Shown piece by piece: positions 42,756-51,846 of a stretch of 64,000 bases of DNA; within the stretch, counting starts at the first letter, position 1, and every line of letters starts with the position of its first letter. Both the position numbers and the translations under genes were made by a program. Where the stretch lies: assembly GCF_029846715.1 (NCBI RefSeq), contig NZ_JARVWW010000012.1, positions 1 through 64,000 on the forward strand, written 5' to 3'. This DNA comes from Bradyrhizobium nivariense (lineage in GTDB: Bacteria; Pseudomonadota; Alphaproteobacteria; Rhizobiales; Xanthobacteraceae). The notes beneath the pieces are model-generated. The model had not been told where the DNA came from and did no database searches. It saw only the letters and a program-made list of their open reading frames with translations.

Positions 42756-42817
42756 TCATCCTTCGAGGCTCCCGGCGCGATGCTGTGCATCGCGCCATTC
42801 GCGCCTCAGGATGACGG
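42756..42817 (+). repeat. Palindromic repeat, same family, copy 3
   Basis: TCATCCTTCGAGGCT (42756-42770), a perfect stem GGCGCGATGC-TGT-GCATCGCGCC (42774-42796) and CCTCAGGATGACGG (42804-42817). It has the same orientation as copy 1 and follows the GIY-YIG stop by 27 bp. The ends are conserved but the stem sequence differs, as expected of a structured repeat. Confidence 0.8.
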
Positions 42818-42849
42818 GGTGGTACGGCGCTGCGGAATTTCCGATGATG

Positions 42850-42965
42850 GCACTATGCCCCTGTTTTGCCCGACGAGTCAAACCGCCTCACGGCCTCCGC
42901 GCGTAAGCCGTTGATTTTGCTGTCACCGGCTACTGTGCATGGGGTTGTTTTTCAGCTTCTGATTG
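42850..42965. repeat. Possible second dispersed repeat
   Basis: The stretch with TTTTGCCCGACGAGTCAAAC and GGCTACTGTGCATGGGGTTG resembles intergenic sequence I recall recurring in Bradyrhizobium genomes. No second copy is in this window, so this rests on memory only. No gene is seen here. Confidence 0.3.
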
Positions 42966-42969
42966 TCTG

Positions 42970-44523
42970 CTACGCCGCCGCCGGCAAATCCGGATCGGCG
43001 ATCGCGCCGGCGACGCGGACGCGGACGCGCAATGCATTGCCGGGCAGGTAAGCGATCGGCATGTCCTCGACATCGACGGTCTTGAGGCTGTCGCGCGCTG
43101 CTCCAGCCTGAACGGCGCGGTCCGCCGCGATATCGCGTGCAGCCGCGATCGCATCCTCGCGGCTGAGATCGCGGAATACCTGATCGGCTTCGCCGCTGAC
43201 CTGTGCGATCGCGGCGCCAACTGCATTGGCGCAGTCGCCATGCGGCACGCGCACGATCTCGGAAATGCCGGGCAAGCGATCCGGCACCAGGAAGGCGCCG
43301 CCACCGACCGCGAGCAGCGGCACGTCGCCGGCCTCGGTCTTCATGCGGTCGATGTCTTCCTCGAGCTTGCGCCAGGCATCGCGCAGCGCGGCTTCGATCA
43401 GGCGTTTCGGCAGATTGGCGACGCGCGAGCGGTCGCCGATGTCGATCAGGCCGGCGGCAACCGCAATGTCGGTAGCGGTGAGACGCGTGCCGCCGAACAC
43501 CCGCGCGTCCGATGTCAGCCGGTAGCCGACGCTGAGCGGCCCGACGCGGACCGGATCCTCGTCGACATGGCTGCCGCCGCCGAGCCCGATCGACAAGAGG
43601 TCGGGCATCCGGAACAGCGTGCGGACGCCGCCGACTTCGACCACGGCGTTGGCCTCGCGCGGAAAGCCGTGACGGAGCTGGCCGATGTCGGAGGTGGTGC
43701 CGCCGACATCGACGACCATTGCGTCGTCGAGGCCGGAGAGGTGGGCGGCGCCGCGCATTGAATTGGTGGCGCCGGATGCAAAGCTCATCACCGGGAAGGC
43801 GGTGGCGATCTCGGCCTGCATGACGGTGCCGTCGTTCTGGGTCAGGAACAGCGGCGCATCGATGCCGCTGTCGGCGATTGCCTTGCGAAAGGCCGCGACC
43901 GTGGTGATGGCGAGATCGTGCAGGGAGGCATTGAGCAGCGCGGCGTTCTCGCGTTCGAGCAGGCCGATGCGGCCGAGATCGTGCGACAGCGTCACCGCGA
44001 CGTCAGGGCAGATCTCGGCGAGAATCTCGCGCGCGCTGATCTCGCAGGAGGGGTCGAGCGGCGAGAAGCTCGAGCACACCGCGACCGAGCGCAGGCCCTT
44101 GTCCCTGATTTTTCGTGCGGCGTCCTTGAGGGCGGCGACGTCGAGCGGCATGAAAGGGCGGCCGTCGTAATCGTGGCCGCCCTCCAGCATGAAGATGTCG
44201 CCGTTGACGAGCGCGGCGAGGTCCGCGGGCCAGTCGCAGAACGGCGGCAGCGAGGCGCTCGCGGGCATCCCGATGCGGATCGCGGCGATCTTCTGGACGT
44301 GGCGGCGCTGCACCACCGCGTTGATGAAATGGGTGGTGCCGATGACGACCGCATCGACCTTCACCGCCGCGGCCGGCTCGGCGCGCAGTGCTTTCAGCGC
44401 ATCCAGGATGCCCGAGGTCACGTCGGCGGTGGTCGGGCGCTTGACGGAATGAACGACCTTCTCGTCGACGATCAGCACGGCATCCGTGTTGGTGCCGCCG
44501 ACATCGATGCCAATACGTTTCAT
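42970..44523 (-). CDS. Hydantoinase/oxoprolinase family protein (HyuA-like)
   Basis: Protein of 517 residues. It has the actin-like ATPase motifs of HyuA: N-terminal RIGIDVGGTNTDAVLIVD and a second phosphate motif VVDVGGTTSDIGQ near residue 253. It is shorter than the roughly 680-residue HyuA that pairs with HyuB, and no HyuB gene is present. The family opens hydantoin or oxoproline rings, or activates carbonyl groups, with ATP. It is last in the minus-strand operon, 6 bp after the DUF917 gene. Confidence 0.88.
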   Translation of the reverse strand: MKRIGIDVGGTNTDAVLIVDEKVVHSVKRPTTADVTSGILDALKALRAEPAAAVKVDAVVIGTTHFINAVVQRRHVQKIAAIRIGMPASASLPPFCDWPADLAALVNGDIFMLEGGHDYDGRPFMPLDVAALKDAARKIRDKGLRSVAVCSSFSPLDPSCEISAREILAEICPDVAVTLSHDLGRIGLLERENAALLNASLHDLAITTVAAFRKAIADSGIDAPLFLTQNDGTVMQAEIATAFPVMSFASGATNSMRGAAHLSGLDDAMVVDVGGTTSDIGQLRHGFPREANAVVEVGGVRTLFRMPDLLSIGLGGGSHVDEDPVRVGPLSVGYRLTSDARVFGGTRLTATDIAVAAGLIDIGDRSRVANLPKRLIEAALRDAWRKLEEDIDRMKTEAGDVPLLAVGGGAFLVPDRLPGISEIVRVPHGDCANAVGAAIAQVSGEADQVFRDLSREDAIAAARDIAADRAVQAGAARDSLKTVDVEDMPIAYLPGNALRVRVRVAGAIADPDLPAAA

Positions 44524-44529
44524 GAGATC

Positions 44530-45636
44530 TTAAGCTCCAGCCATAGCGGGCGCGAACAGGGAACGATAGTCGAGGTCGTAGCCGAAGGCGCGCGGGCCGA
44601 CGAATTCGAGGCCCCGCGGACTCGTGAGCACGGCCGGGGCCGGCAGCGCCACAACGGTGACGCGCTGGCCGTAGCGCACGGTCTCGGTGCCGACGCCGTG
44701 GCCGTTGACGCTGTCGAGCACACAGATCAAATCGGGTGATGTCGCGATCGCCTCCTCGCCGCGCCAGGCCACGATCCATTCGTTCTGGAACGAAAGCTTG
44801 AGCCGGCTGCCGCGGTCGGCATCGCTGCCTTCGATCGTGGCCGAACCGCGCAAGAATCCTTCCGTCGTGCGCCGGGCCACGTCGACAATCTTGCCGGTGA
44901 ACAGCTTCTTGCCGCCTTCGGTCGAAAGCAGCGCGGCGATCGGATCTTCGTGCCGGCGGTTTGCATCCTGCACGGCGCGGCCGATGCCGATCGCCTTGGT
45001 GGTGGTGAAGTGAATACCCCAGTCCTTCACCTCGCGCCCGGTGCGCGGGGCCTTGCTGGTGGAGGCGATCGAGCCCATCTCCACGCAGATTTTGCGGCTC
45101 GCCCGCTCCATCCACTTCCAGCTCGGTACCTTTGTCACCACGGCTTCGATGCCGCGCGGATCGTAGAGCGTGCAGGGGTAGGGGCGTAAGTCCCCGATCG
45201 CAACTGACGTCATCTGCGCCTCCGGGAAGGCGCGGCCCATGCAGTCGGCATCGACCACGGGAATGCCGAGATGAGAGGCCGCCATCAGCGCCTGTACGCC
45301 GTTGCCGCCGCCGATCTCGACCGACATCACGGCGCGGAACTTGATGCCGTTGATCTCCTCCTGCATCCGCACCGCGCGCGCGATGTTGCGGCTGTCGGCG
45401 AGGCGTTCCTGTCCGACCAGCGGCGCGCCCATGTTGGAGACCACCGCGACCCAGTCGTCGTCATCGAGGTCGAGCGGCGACATCAACTGCACGCGGTGGC
45501 CCTCGGCGTAGAGCCGGCGCAGGTTGAGCAGGCCGAGATAGGGGCTGCCGCCGCCGCCGGTGCCGAGGATCCAGGCGCCGACCGCCAGCGCTTCGATTTC
45601 CTCGAGGCTGATCGTCTTCAATTCCACCTTGCTCAC
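44530..45636 (-). CDS. DUF917 family protein
   Basis: Protein of 368 residues matching DUF917: N-terminal GAWILGTGGGGSPYLGL, then VSNMGAPLVGQERL, AVMSVEIGGGNGVQALMAAS, and GIPVVDADCMGRAFPEAQMTS. DUF917 proteins are related to S-methyl-thiohydantoin desulfurase-like enzymes and usually adjoin HyuA-type genes. The GTG start at 45636 overlaps the AroM stop (GTGA), so this protein and its neighbours are co-translated. The reaction is unknown; ring opening of a cyclic amide together with the HyuA-like ATPase is my inference. Confidence 0.88.
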   Translation of the reverse strand: MSKVELKTISLEEIEALAVGAWILGTGGGGSPYLGLLNLRRLYAEGHRVQLMSPLDLDDDDWVAVVSNMGAPLVGQERLADSRNIARAVRMQEEINGIKFRAVMSVEIGGGNGVQALMAASHLGIPVVDADCMGRAFPEAQMTSVAIGDLRPYPCTLYDPRGIEAVVTKVPSWKWMERASRKICVEMGSIASTSKAPRTGREVKDWGIHFTTTKAIGIGRAVQDANRRHEDPIAALLSTEGGKKLFTGKIVDVARRTTEGFLRGSATIEGSDADRGSRLKLSFQNEWIVAWRGEEAIATSPDLICVLDSVNGHGVGTETVRYGQRVTVVALPAPAVLTSPRGLEFVGPRAFGYDLDYRSLFAPAMAGA

Positions 45637-46319
45637 GACACCAGCTCCTCGACGATGCGGGCCGCAGCGGCAATGCCGAGGATCACCGGGCCGGGATAGG
45701 CGGTGCGCACGCGCGCCTTGTTGGCGCTGCTGTAGCTGATGCAATCCATCACCACGAGATCGGGTTCGAGCTCCGCCATCGTGCGTGCGGCCTCGTCGAC
45801 CGCAACATCGTCCGAGCCGGGGCGAAGCGTAACGCCGACCACCTCGACGCTCTCACGCTGCCACTTCTTGTCGATCAGCGCAGTCTGCTCGGCGAGCGGC
45901 GAGAACACACCGAGGCGGCCCCTTGGCAGCACGGCCTCGACGAGATTATGCAAAATGGCCGAGGGCAGGATGACGAGGCCGTCAGCCGCGAGATTGGGAA
46001 ATTTGCCGGTGCAGGCCATCAGCGTCACGCCGACGCCCTCGTGCTTGAAGCGGGTGATCTGCTGGCTCGCGCGACGCTCGACCTCCTTCTTGCTGATTCT
46101 GACGCCGTCGCCGTTCGGCAGCAGGGTGAACAGCGTGTCGTAGCCGTCCATCGGCGGGATGGCGTCGATCTCGGCGCGGCTCATGCCGTCGAGCGCGCCG
46201 CGCAGCTCGATCTCGATGCCCGGCGACAACACGGTGGCGATTTCGGAGGCGACGGTGGGGCGCGGGCTCTGGCCGATCACGACCACCCCGATGCGCTGAT
46301 GCTTCAATGGCATGTTCAT
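45633..46319 (-). CDS. AroM family protein (Asp/Glu/hydantoin racemase-like)
   Basis: Protein of 228 residues matching AroM: IGVVVIGQSPRPTV, LRGALDG, and LPNGDGVRISKKEVERR. Two cysteines, C103 (LMACTGKF) and C193 (VVMDCISYS), sit where the Asp/Glu/hydantoin racemase superfamily carries its paired catalytic thiols. AroM itself is uncharacterised. In this operon it could racemise a hydantoin or an amino-acid derivative. It lies between the ATPase and DUF917 genes, overlapping the latter. Confidence 0.85.
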   Translation of the reverse strand: MNMPLKHQRIGVVVIGQSPRPTVASEIATVLSPGIEIELRGALDGMSRAEIDAIPPMDGYDTLFTLLPNGDGVRISKKEVERRASQQITRFKHEGVGVTLMACTGKFPNLAADGLVILPSAILHNLVEAVLPRGRLGVFSPLAEQTALIDKKWQRESVEVVGVTLRPGSDDVAVDEAARTMAELEPDLVVMDCISYSSANKARVRTAYPGPVILGIAAAARIVEELVS

Positions 46320-46326
46320 GTCTGGT

Positions 46327-47418
46327 CTAGTCCTTCAAGACGACGAGATCGGCCGGCGTCCAGTCGAGCGTGACACCGTTGCCGGGAACGAACAGGCGGC
46401 CCGTGCCTGCATTGGGCTGCTGCACGAGGACGCGATGTCCGCCCTCGAGCACGATGCGATAGAGCACCGCGCCGCCGAGAAAATTGGTGTTCTCGACGAC
46501 ACCATGCGCGGTGACGCCGGACGTGCCGTCTGCGGCATCGTTGCGCGGCGAGAGGCGGATCTTTTCGGGACGCAGCGCCACCGAGAGAACGCCGGTGCCT
46601 TGCGTCTCGGTGGGGGGAGGTAGCGCCAGCCTCAGGCCCTTGCCCGCATCAAGAGCTGGACTGCCGGCGCTTGTCGTGGCGCGTTCGCCCCGAAAGATGT
46701 TGGTGTCGCCGATGAAGTCGGCAACGAAACGCGTGGTGGGCCGGTTGTAGATTTCCGTCGGCGTGCCGACCTGCTCGACGCGGCCGCCATTCATCACGGC
46801 GATGCGGTCGGACATTGCCAGCGCCTCCTCCTGGTCGTGGGTGACGAAGACCAGGGTCAGGCCGAGCTGCTTCTGGAGCTGCTTGAGTTCGAACTGCATC
46901 TGCTGGCGCAGCTTCTTGTCCAGTGCACCCAGCGGCTCGTCGCAGAGCAGGACGCGCGGGGCGATCACGATGGCGCGGGCGAGCGCGACGCGCTGCTGCT
47001 GGCCGCCGGAGAGCTGGGCGGGCCGGCGGTTCTCCAGGCCGGACAGTTCGACCATGGCGAGCGCCGCCTTCACCTTGGTCGCGATGCTCGCTTTGTCCAG
47101 GCCACGCATGCGCAGGCCGAAGGCGACGTTCTCGGCGACGGTCCGATGCGGAAACAGCGCGTAGTTCTGGAACACCATGCCCATGTCGCGCTTGTGTGCC
47201 GGCACATGGGTGATGTCGGCGCCGTCGACCCGGATGGCCCCTGCGCTCGGCGTCTCGAAGCCGGCGATCATGCGCAGCGTGGTGGTCTTGCCGCAACCGG
47301 ACGGACCGAGCAGGGAGAAGAATTCGCCCTGCCGGATGTCCATGGCGACCGTATCCACCGCGCGCACGCCGCCGTCGTAGATCTTGCTGACGCCGGCGAT
47401 CTCGATCGACGCGCTCAT
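46327..47418 (-). CDS. Polyamine-type ABC transporter ATP-binding protein (PotA-like)
   Basis: ATPase of 363 residues. Walker A GPSGCGKTT is at residues 38-46, the signature is LSGGQQQRVALARAI, Walker B is LLCDEPLGALD, and a C-terminal TOBE domain includes VALRPEKIRLSP. The start ATG 47418 overlaps the stop of the binding-protein gene (ATGA). It belongs to the spermidine/putrescine-like group, but the enzyme genes around it suggest another substrate. Confidence 0.9.
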   Translation of the reverse strand: MSASIEIAGVSKIYDGGVRAVDTVAMDIRQGEFFSLLGPSGCGKTTTLRMIAGFETPSAGAIRVDGADITHVPAHKRDMGMVFQNYALFPHRTVAENVAFGLRMRGLDKASIATKVKAALAMVELSGLENRRPAQLSGGQQQRVALARAIVIAPRVLLCDEPLGALDKKLRQQMQFELKQLQKQLGLTLVFVTHDQEEALAMSDRIAVMNGGRVEQVGTPTEIYNRPTTRFVADFIGDTNIFRGERATTSAGSPALDAGKGLRLALPPPTETQGTGVLSVALRPEKIRLSPRNDAADGTSGVTAHGVVENTNFLGGAVLYRIVLEGGHRVLVQQPNAGTGRLFVPGNGVTLDWTPADLVVLKD

Positions 47419-48479
47419 GCGCGGAAAATCCGGTTGACGCGCTGGTCGATCTCGTCCTTGCGCTCGTTGTACCACTTCCAGTCGACCTGGATCAGCTTGG
47501 AGACTTTTTCCGGCGTGGTGAGCAGCTTGGCGTCGTACTTGGCGTCGAGCTTCACCTTCCTGTTGGCCGGCGAGTACCACACGGTTTCCGCAAGGCGCTT
47601 CTGCACATCCGGACGGAGCATGTAGTTCACATAGGCGTTGGCGAGCTCCTTCATTTTGCTGCCGGGCGTGATGGTCAGGACCTGCTCGAGCGACAGCACG
47701 CCTTCGCTCGGCGCGACGAAATCGATCGGCTGGTTCTGCCCGTCATAGCGATAGATGCCGGAATCGTGGATGACGCAGAGGCCAACTTCGCCCGACAGCA
47801 GCATCTTCTCCATCGCGCCGGTGAAATCGACGATCTTGATCGGCTTCAGCTTCTCCAGCGCCGCATAGGCCGCGTCGAGATCGGTCTGGCCCTTGCCGAA
47901 CAGCGTGCCGCACATCATCAGGAAGGCCTGTCCGAGGCTGTTGACCGGGATGACATAGCCGCCGCGGACGCCATTGTATTTCGCGTCCCACAGCTCTTTC
48001 CAGGAGGTGACGCCGGCATAGCCCTTGTCGGTGCGCATGCCGAGGCCGATCGCGCTGGTGAAGATCGAGACACCGACGATCTTGTCGCTGATGGCGTAGG
48101 GATAGACGTCGGCGAGATTGGGCACGAGCTTGGGATCGATCTTCAGCTCGACCAGCCCCATTTCAGCGGCGGCCCACTGCTCGTTGGAGTTGGTATGCAT
48201 CACGTCATAGATCGGCGCGGAACGTGAGCTTGCCTGGAGTTTTGGCAGATAAGGGAAGGCGGAGTCGATCTGGAGCTTGCACTTGAACTCGCTCTCGAAG
48301 GCCGGCCCGATTTCGGCCTTCATGACCTCGCCCCACTTGCCGCCCCAACCGGTGATGCGCAGCGTGGGATCGTCGGCGCGTGCGACATAGGGCGCGGCCA
48401 TCGTGCCGATCCCGAGCGAGGCGCTCGCGACAAGAAAGCGGCGGCGGTTGAGCCGTGACGATCCCAGAGCTTTCATCAT
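47415..48479 (-). CDS. Polyamine-type ABC transporter substrate-binding protein (PotD-like)
   Basis: Periplasmic protein of 354 residues with a Tat-like signal NRRRFLVASASLGIG and cleavage near VARA. The mature part opens PTLRITGWGGKWGEVM, typical of PotD/SBP_bac_8 proteins. It may bind a charged small molecule. The gene lies 29 bp after the PotC-like permease gene and overlaps the ATPase gene. Confidence 0.88.
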   Translation of the reverse strand: MMKALGSSRLNRRRFLVASASLGIGTMAAPYVARADDPTLRITGWGGKWGEVMKAEIGPAFESEFKCKLQIDSAFPYLPKLQASSRSAPIYDVMHTNSNEQWAAAEMGLVELKIDPKLVPNLADVYPYAISDKIVGVSIFTSAIGLGMRTDKGYAGVTSWKELWDAKYNGVRGGYVIPVNSLGQAFLMMCGTLFGKGQTDLDAAYAALEKLKPIKIVDFTGAMEKMLLSGEVGLCVIHDSGIYRYDGQNQPIDFVAPSEGVLSLEQVLTITPGSKMKELANAYVNYMLRPDVQKRLAETVWYSPANRKVKLDAKYDAKLLTTPEKVSKLIQVDWKWYNERKDEIDQRVNRIFRA

Positions 48480-48508
48480 GTCTCGATTCCTTTGGGTACA
48501 ATGAGCGG

Positions 48509-49387
48509 TTACAGTTTGACGTAGGAGCGCAGGCCGACGGTGCGGTCGAGCCCGACGACGACGAGGAATGCGAGGACGATCGACACCACCGACGCGGCGC
48601 CGATGGTGCCGTCCAGATCGAACTTGAGATAATTGAACAGCGTGACCGGCAGCGTCTCGTTGCCCGGGCTGACCAGGAACAGCGACACCGGGAACTGGTC
48701 GAACGAGACGATGAAGGCGAAGATCGCGCCCGCAAGCACGCCCGGCTTGATCAGCGGCAGCGTGACCTCGAAGAAGGTGCGCAGCGGGCTCGCGCCGAGA
48801 TTGCGTGCGGCTTCTTCGAGGCGCAGGTCGAAATTATGCAGCACCGCGAGCGTCGTGCGCACCACATAGGGCAACGTCACCAGCGTATGGCCCGCGACCA
48901 GGCCCCAGGTCGGGCGGCCGACATCGAGCAGCACATAAGTTTGGAATAGCGCCAATCCCGTCAGGATCGCGGGCAGCATCAAAGGCGAGAGCATGGTCGC
49001 CACGATCAGCCGCGTGCCCGGCAAATTGCCGCGGGCGAGCGCCAGCGCGGCGGACGCGCCGAGCAGGGTCGCGGACACCGTGGTGAGGAGCGCGATTTCG
49101 AGACTGAAGCCGAGCGCATGCATGAAATCGCGCGAGGCGAAGAATTTTTCGAACCAGCGCAAGGACACGCCGACCGGCGGAAACTGGATGAAGGGCGTCG
49201 GGTTCAGGGCGAACACGACGACGACGGCGATCGGTGCCAGCAGGAAAATCAGGATGGCGATATTGATGCTGAGATAGAGGTATCGACCATAATGCCTGGG
49301 GCTTCCGCCCATACGAACGGGCGTAGCTGCGCGATCAGGTGCGAGCGATGGACTGTGCGAGGTGGAGGTGCTCATCACCGAGCTCAC
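48509..49387 (-). CDS. Polyamine-type ABC transporter permease (PotC-like)
   Basis: Permease of 292 residues with an unstructured N-terminal 35 residues, six helices and an EAA loop LEEAARNLGASPLRTFFEVTLPLIKPG near residue 191. The GTG start 49387 overlaps the stop of the PotB-like gene; ATG 49375 is an alternative. Confidence 0.9.
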   Translation of the reverse strand: MSSVMSTSTSHSPSLAPDRAATPVRMGGSPRHYGRYLYLSINIAILIFLLAPIAVVVVFALNPTPFIQFPPVGVSLRWFEKFFASRDFMHALGFSLEIALLTTVSATLLGASAALALARGNLPGTRLIVATMLSPLMLPAILTGLALFQTYVLLDVGRPTWGLVAGHTLVTLPYVVRTTLAVLHNFDLRLEEAARNLGASPLRTFFEVTLPLIKPGVLAGAIFAFIVSFDQFPVSLFLVSPGNETLPVTLFNYLKFDLDGTIGAASVVSIVLAFLVVVGLDRTVGLRSYVKL

Positions 49388-50259
49388 TGCAATTCGCGCT
49401 GGCCGGAGACGAGGCCGAGCGCGCGATTATAGGCGATGACGAGCAACAGCGAGATCATCAGGAGGACGATGCCGAGCGCGGCCGCGAAGCCGACGTTGAA
49501 GTTCGCCGAAATCTGCTGATAGATCAGGATCGGCAGCGTCATGATCTGGAAGCCGCCGAGCAGGATCGGCGTGACATAGGCGCTGATCGCGAGCGCGAAC
49601 ACCAGCAGCGAGCCAGCCAGGATGCCGGGCAGGCTCAAGGGCAGCGTCACCTCGATGAAGGCGCGCAAGGGGCTGGCGCCGAGATTTTCCGCAGCCTGCT
49701 CCAGCCGTTCGTCGATGCGGCCGATTACGCCGGTGAGCGTCAGCACCATGAAGGGGACGTAGATGTGGACGAGCCCGACCACGATGCCGGTCTCAGTGTA
49801 CATCAGCTTCAACGGCTGGCTGATCAGCCCGAGCGAGATCAGCGTCTGATTGATCACGCCCTTGTCGGAGAGCAGCGTCATCCAGGCGAAGGTGCGCACC
49901 ACGATGCCGGTCAGCATCGGTGCCAGCACCGCCATCAGCAGCAGCGCGTGCCCGGTGCGGCTGCGGATGCGCGCCATCCAGTGCGCCAGCGGATAGCCGA
50001 TCGCGAGCGCGACGAGCGTGGTCACGAGCCCGATCCGGATCGTGGTCCAGATCACTTCGAGATAATAGGGATCATCGAACATGCGGGCGTAATGCCGCGT
50101 GGTAAAGGCGACCTTCGGCGCCACCACCGGATTGCCGGTGAGCACACTCATCAGCGCCATCAGTCCGATCGGCAGGAAGAAGAACAGCGCAAACAGCAGC
50201 GCGCTCGGCAGGATGAAGAGCGCAAGGCCATTGGGGCGTTGGGCGGCGGCGTCGCTCAT
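49384..50259 (-). CDS. Polyamine-type ABC transporter permease (PotB-like)
   Basis: Permease of 291 residues with six helices and an EAA loop LEQAAENLGASPLRAFIEVTLPLSLPG near residue 181, the partner of the PotC-like subunit. It overlaps the IclR gene by ATGA, which places the regulator in the same transcript. Confidence 0.9.
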   Translation of the reverse strand: MSDAAAQRPNGLALFILPSALLFALFFFLPIGLMALMSVLTGNPVVAPKVAFTTRHYARMFDDPYYLEVIWTTIRIGLVTTLVALAIGYPLAHWMARIRSRTGHALLLMAVLAPMLTGIVVRTFAWMTLLSDKGVINQTLISLGLISQPLKLMYTETGIVVGLVHIYVPFMVLTLTGVIGRIDERLEQAAENLGASPLRAFIEVTLPLSLPGILAGSLLVFALAISAYVTPILLGGFQIMTLPILIYQQISANFNVGFAAALGIVLLMISLLLVIAYNRALGLVSGQRELQ

Positions 50260-51038
50260 CGCGTCCCCGCCTGAGCGCGTGTGATGACCGGGTCCAGTTG
50301 ATCGCCGGTCAGCCGGCGCAGCTTTGCGGCCATCGCCGTCAGCTCGCGCCGGACATTGGCGCGCTCGGCGACGGTGGTCGCCTGCACCGAATAGGACACC
50401 GCGATCCCGATCATCTCGCCTGTCTCGCCGCTCTTCAACGCAAAGCCCTGCGAGCCCACGCCCTCAATGGATTCGTCGGCCGCCTCGGATAGGCCGGTGC
50501 GGCGGATTTCATCCAGGCGCGCCATCGCCTGCTTGAAGTTCTGCGGCGAGTTGCGCGGCAGCTTTGGATAGGTCGACGGCACGCGGGCTCGGATATCCTC
50601 GTCGGAGAGACGTGCGAGCATGGCGCGGCCGTTCGAGGTGGCGAGTGCCGGCGTACGCTGGCCCGGCGGATTGACGACGCGCAAGGGATTGGAGCCCGGC
50701 ACGATTCTGAGCACGACCTGTTCGTAGCCGTCGAGCACGGCGATGTAACCGGTATGCCCGGTGCGTGCGCAGACCTCGCGCAGCTCGCGCTCGGCCATGC
50801 TGATGAGGTCGTCATGGGCGCGGTGCAGCCGGCCGAGCTCGAAGGTGAGGAGCCCCGGTCGATAGCGGCGGGTGTGAGGATCCTGCTCGAGCAGCCCGCA
50901 ATCGCGCAACGAGCGCAGCAGCCGCGAGGTCGAGCTCTTCGGCTTGCCCGTCAGCGCCATCACGTCGGCGAACGACAGATCGGGCCGCGCGCTGGAAAAG
51001 CAGCGCAGGATCTCGATGGCGTTGGTGAGGGCGCTCAT
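50256..51038 (-). CDS. IclR family transcriptional regulator
   Basis: Regulator of 260 residues. The winged helix has FADVMALTGKPKSSTSRLLRSLRDCGLLEQ near residues 22-51, and the IclR effector domain follows (GYIAVLDGYEQVVLRI, TSNGRAMLARL). ATG 51038 is chosen; the open frame runs further upstream but crosses the putative operator. It is first in the minus-strand operon and likely autoregulates it. Confidence 0.9.
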   Translation of the reverse strand: MSALTNAIEILRCFSSARPDLSFADVMALTGKPKSSTSRLLRSLRDCGLLEQDPHTRRYRPGLLTFELGRLHRAHDDLISMAERELREVCARTGHTGYIAVLDGYEQVVLRIVPGSNPLRVVNPPGQRTPALATSNGRAMLARLSDEDIRARVPSTYPKLPRNSPQNFKQAMARLDEIRRTGLSEAADESIEGVGSQGFALKSGETGEMIGIAVSYSVQATTVAERANVRRELTAMAAKLRRLTGDQLDPVITRAQAGTR

Positions 51039-51055
51039 GGGCCTTGTCCACGTCA

Positions 51056-51072
51056 GTTCCAAAATTCGGAAC
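51056..51072. promoter_or_regulatory. Putative IclR operator GTTCC-N7-GGAAC
   Basis: GTTCC-AAAATTC-GGAAC is a perfect inverted repeat of 17 bp, starting 18 bp upstream of the IclR start codon and probably overlapping the operon promoter. Confidence 0.55.
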
Positions 51073-51219
51073 CATGTCCCAAATTCTAAGCCTGGCGTGG
51101 AAACGGGCAAGCGGAAATTTCCGGCAGGGTGGTGCCCGATTGCGCAGATGCGACCGAAGGTCGCCTGTAGGGAATTCGAAGCGGCGCACCGTGGTCGAAC
51201 AGTGCGCCGCTTCTTTGGA

Positions 51220-51846
51220 TCAGGCCGCCTCGGCGGCGACGTTGCCGATCCAGTCGCGGGCGAGCGCCACGTCGGCTTGCGACAATTGATGGCCCGCCGG
51301 CAAGATCTTGTGGGTCACGCTGGCGCCTGCCTCCGACAACTGCGCCGCGAGCCGTGCCGAGTTGCTTGCTGGCACGATCGGATCAGCCTGTCCGGACAGG
51401 AGCAGGATCGGCTTGCCGCCAAGCTCTGCCTTGGGCGGATCCGACAGCGGCACCATGGCGCGGAGCAGGATCGCGCCTGCGAGCACGTCGGGCTGCAGCA
51501 GCAACAGCGCGGCTGCGATGTTGGCGCCGTTGGAGAAGCCGACCGCGACCGGCGCGGCGAGGCCATATCGCTGCCGCGCCTCCGCGACGAAGTCGCCAAG
51601 TTCGCGCGCGCGGCGGCGCACATCTTCCTCGTCGAATACGCCTTCGGCGAGGCGGCGGAAGAAGCGCGGCATGCCGTGCTCAAGCACGCGGCCGCGCGGC
51701 GAGAGCAGGGCCGAGCCGGGCGAGATCATTTTGCCGAGCCCGAGCAGGTCGTTCTCGTCGCCACCGGTGCCGTGCAGCAGCAGAAGCGGGGGCGAGCCCG
51801 CGTCGTGCGCGGGCTCGAAACGATGGATGAACGAATTCTCGGTCAC
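51220..51846 (-). CDS. mhqD: Alpha/beta hydrolase, MhqD-like carboxylesterase
   Basis: Hydrolase of 208 residues in the phospholipase/carboxylesterase family. The triad is S105 (GFSNG), D155 (SGQADPIV) and H186 (PAGHQLS), and LLLLHGTGGDENDLL forms the oxyanion region. The GTG start at 51846 overlaps the stop of the dioxygenase gene. The same hydrolase-dioxygenase pairing is found in the Bacillus mhq genes for methylhydroquinone and quinone stress; the substrate here is inferred from that. A 181-bp gap separates it from the IclR gene. Confidence 0.85.
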   Translation of the reverse strand: MTENSFIHRFEPAHDAGSPPLLLLHGTGGDENDLLGLGKMISPGSALLSPRGRVLEHGMPRFFRRLAEGVFDEEDVRRRARELGDFVAEARQRYGLAAPVAVGFSNGANIAAALLLLQPDVLAGAILLRAMVPLSDPPKAELGGKPILLLSGQADPIVPASNSARLAAQLSEAGASVTHKILPAGHQLSQADVALARDWIGNVAAEAA

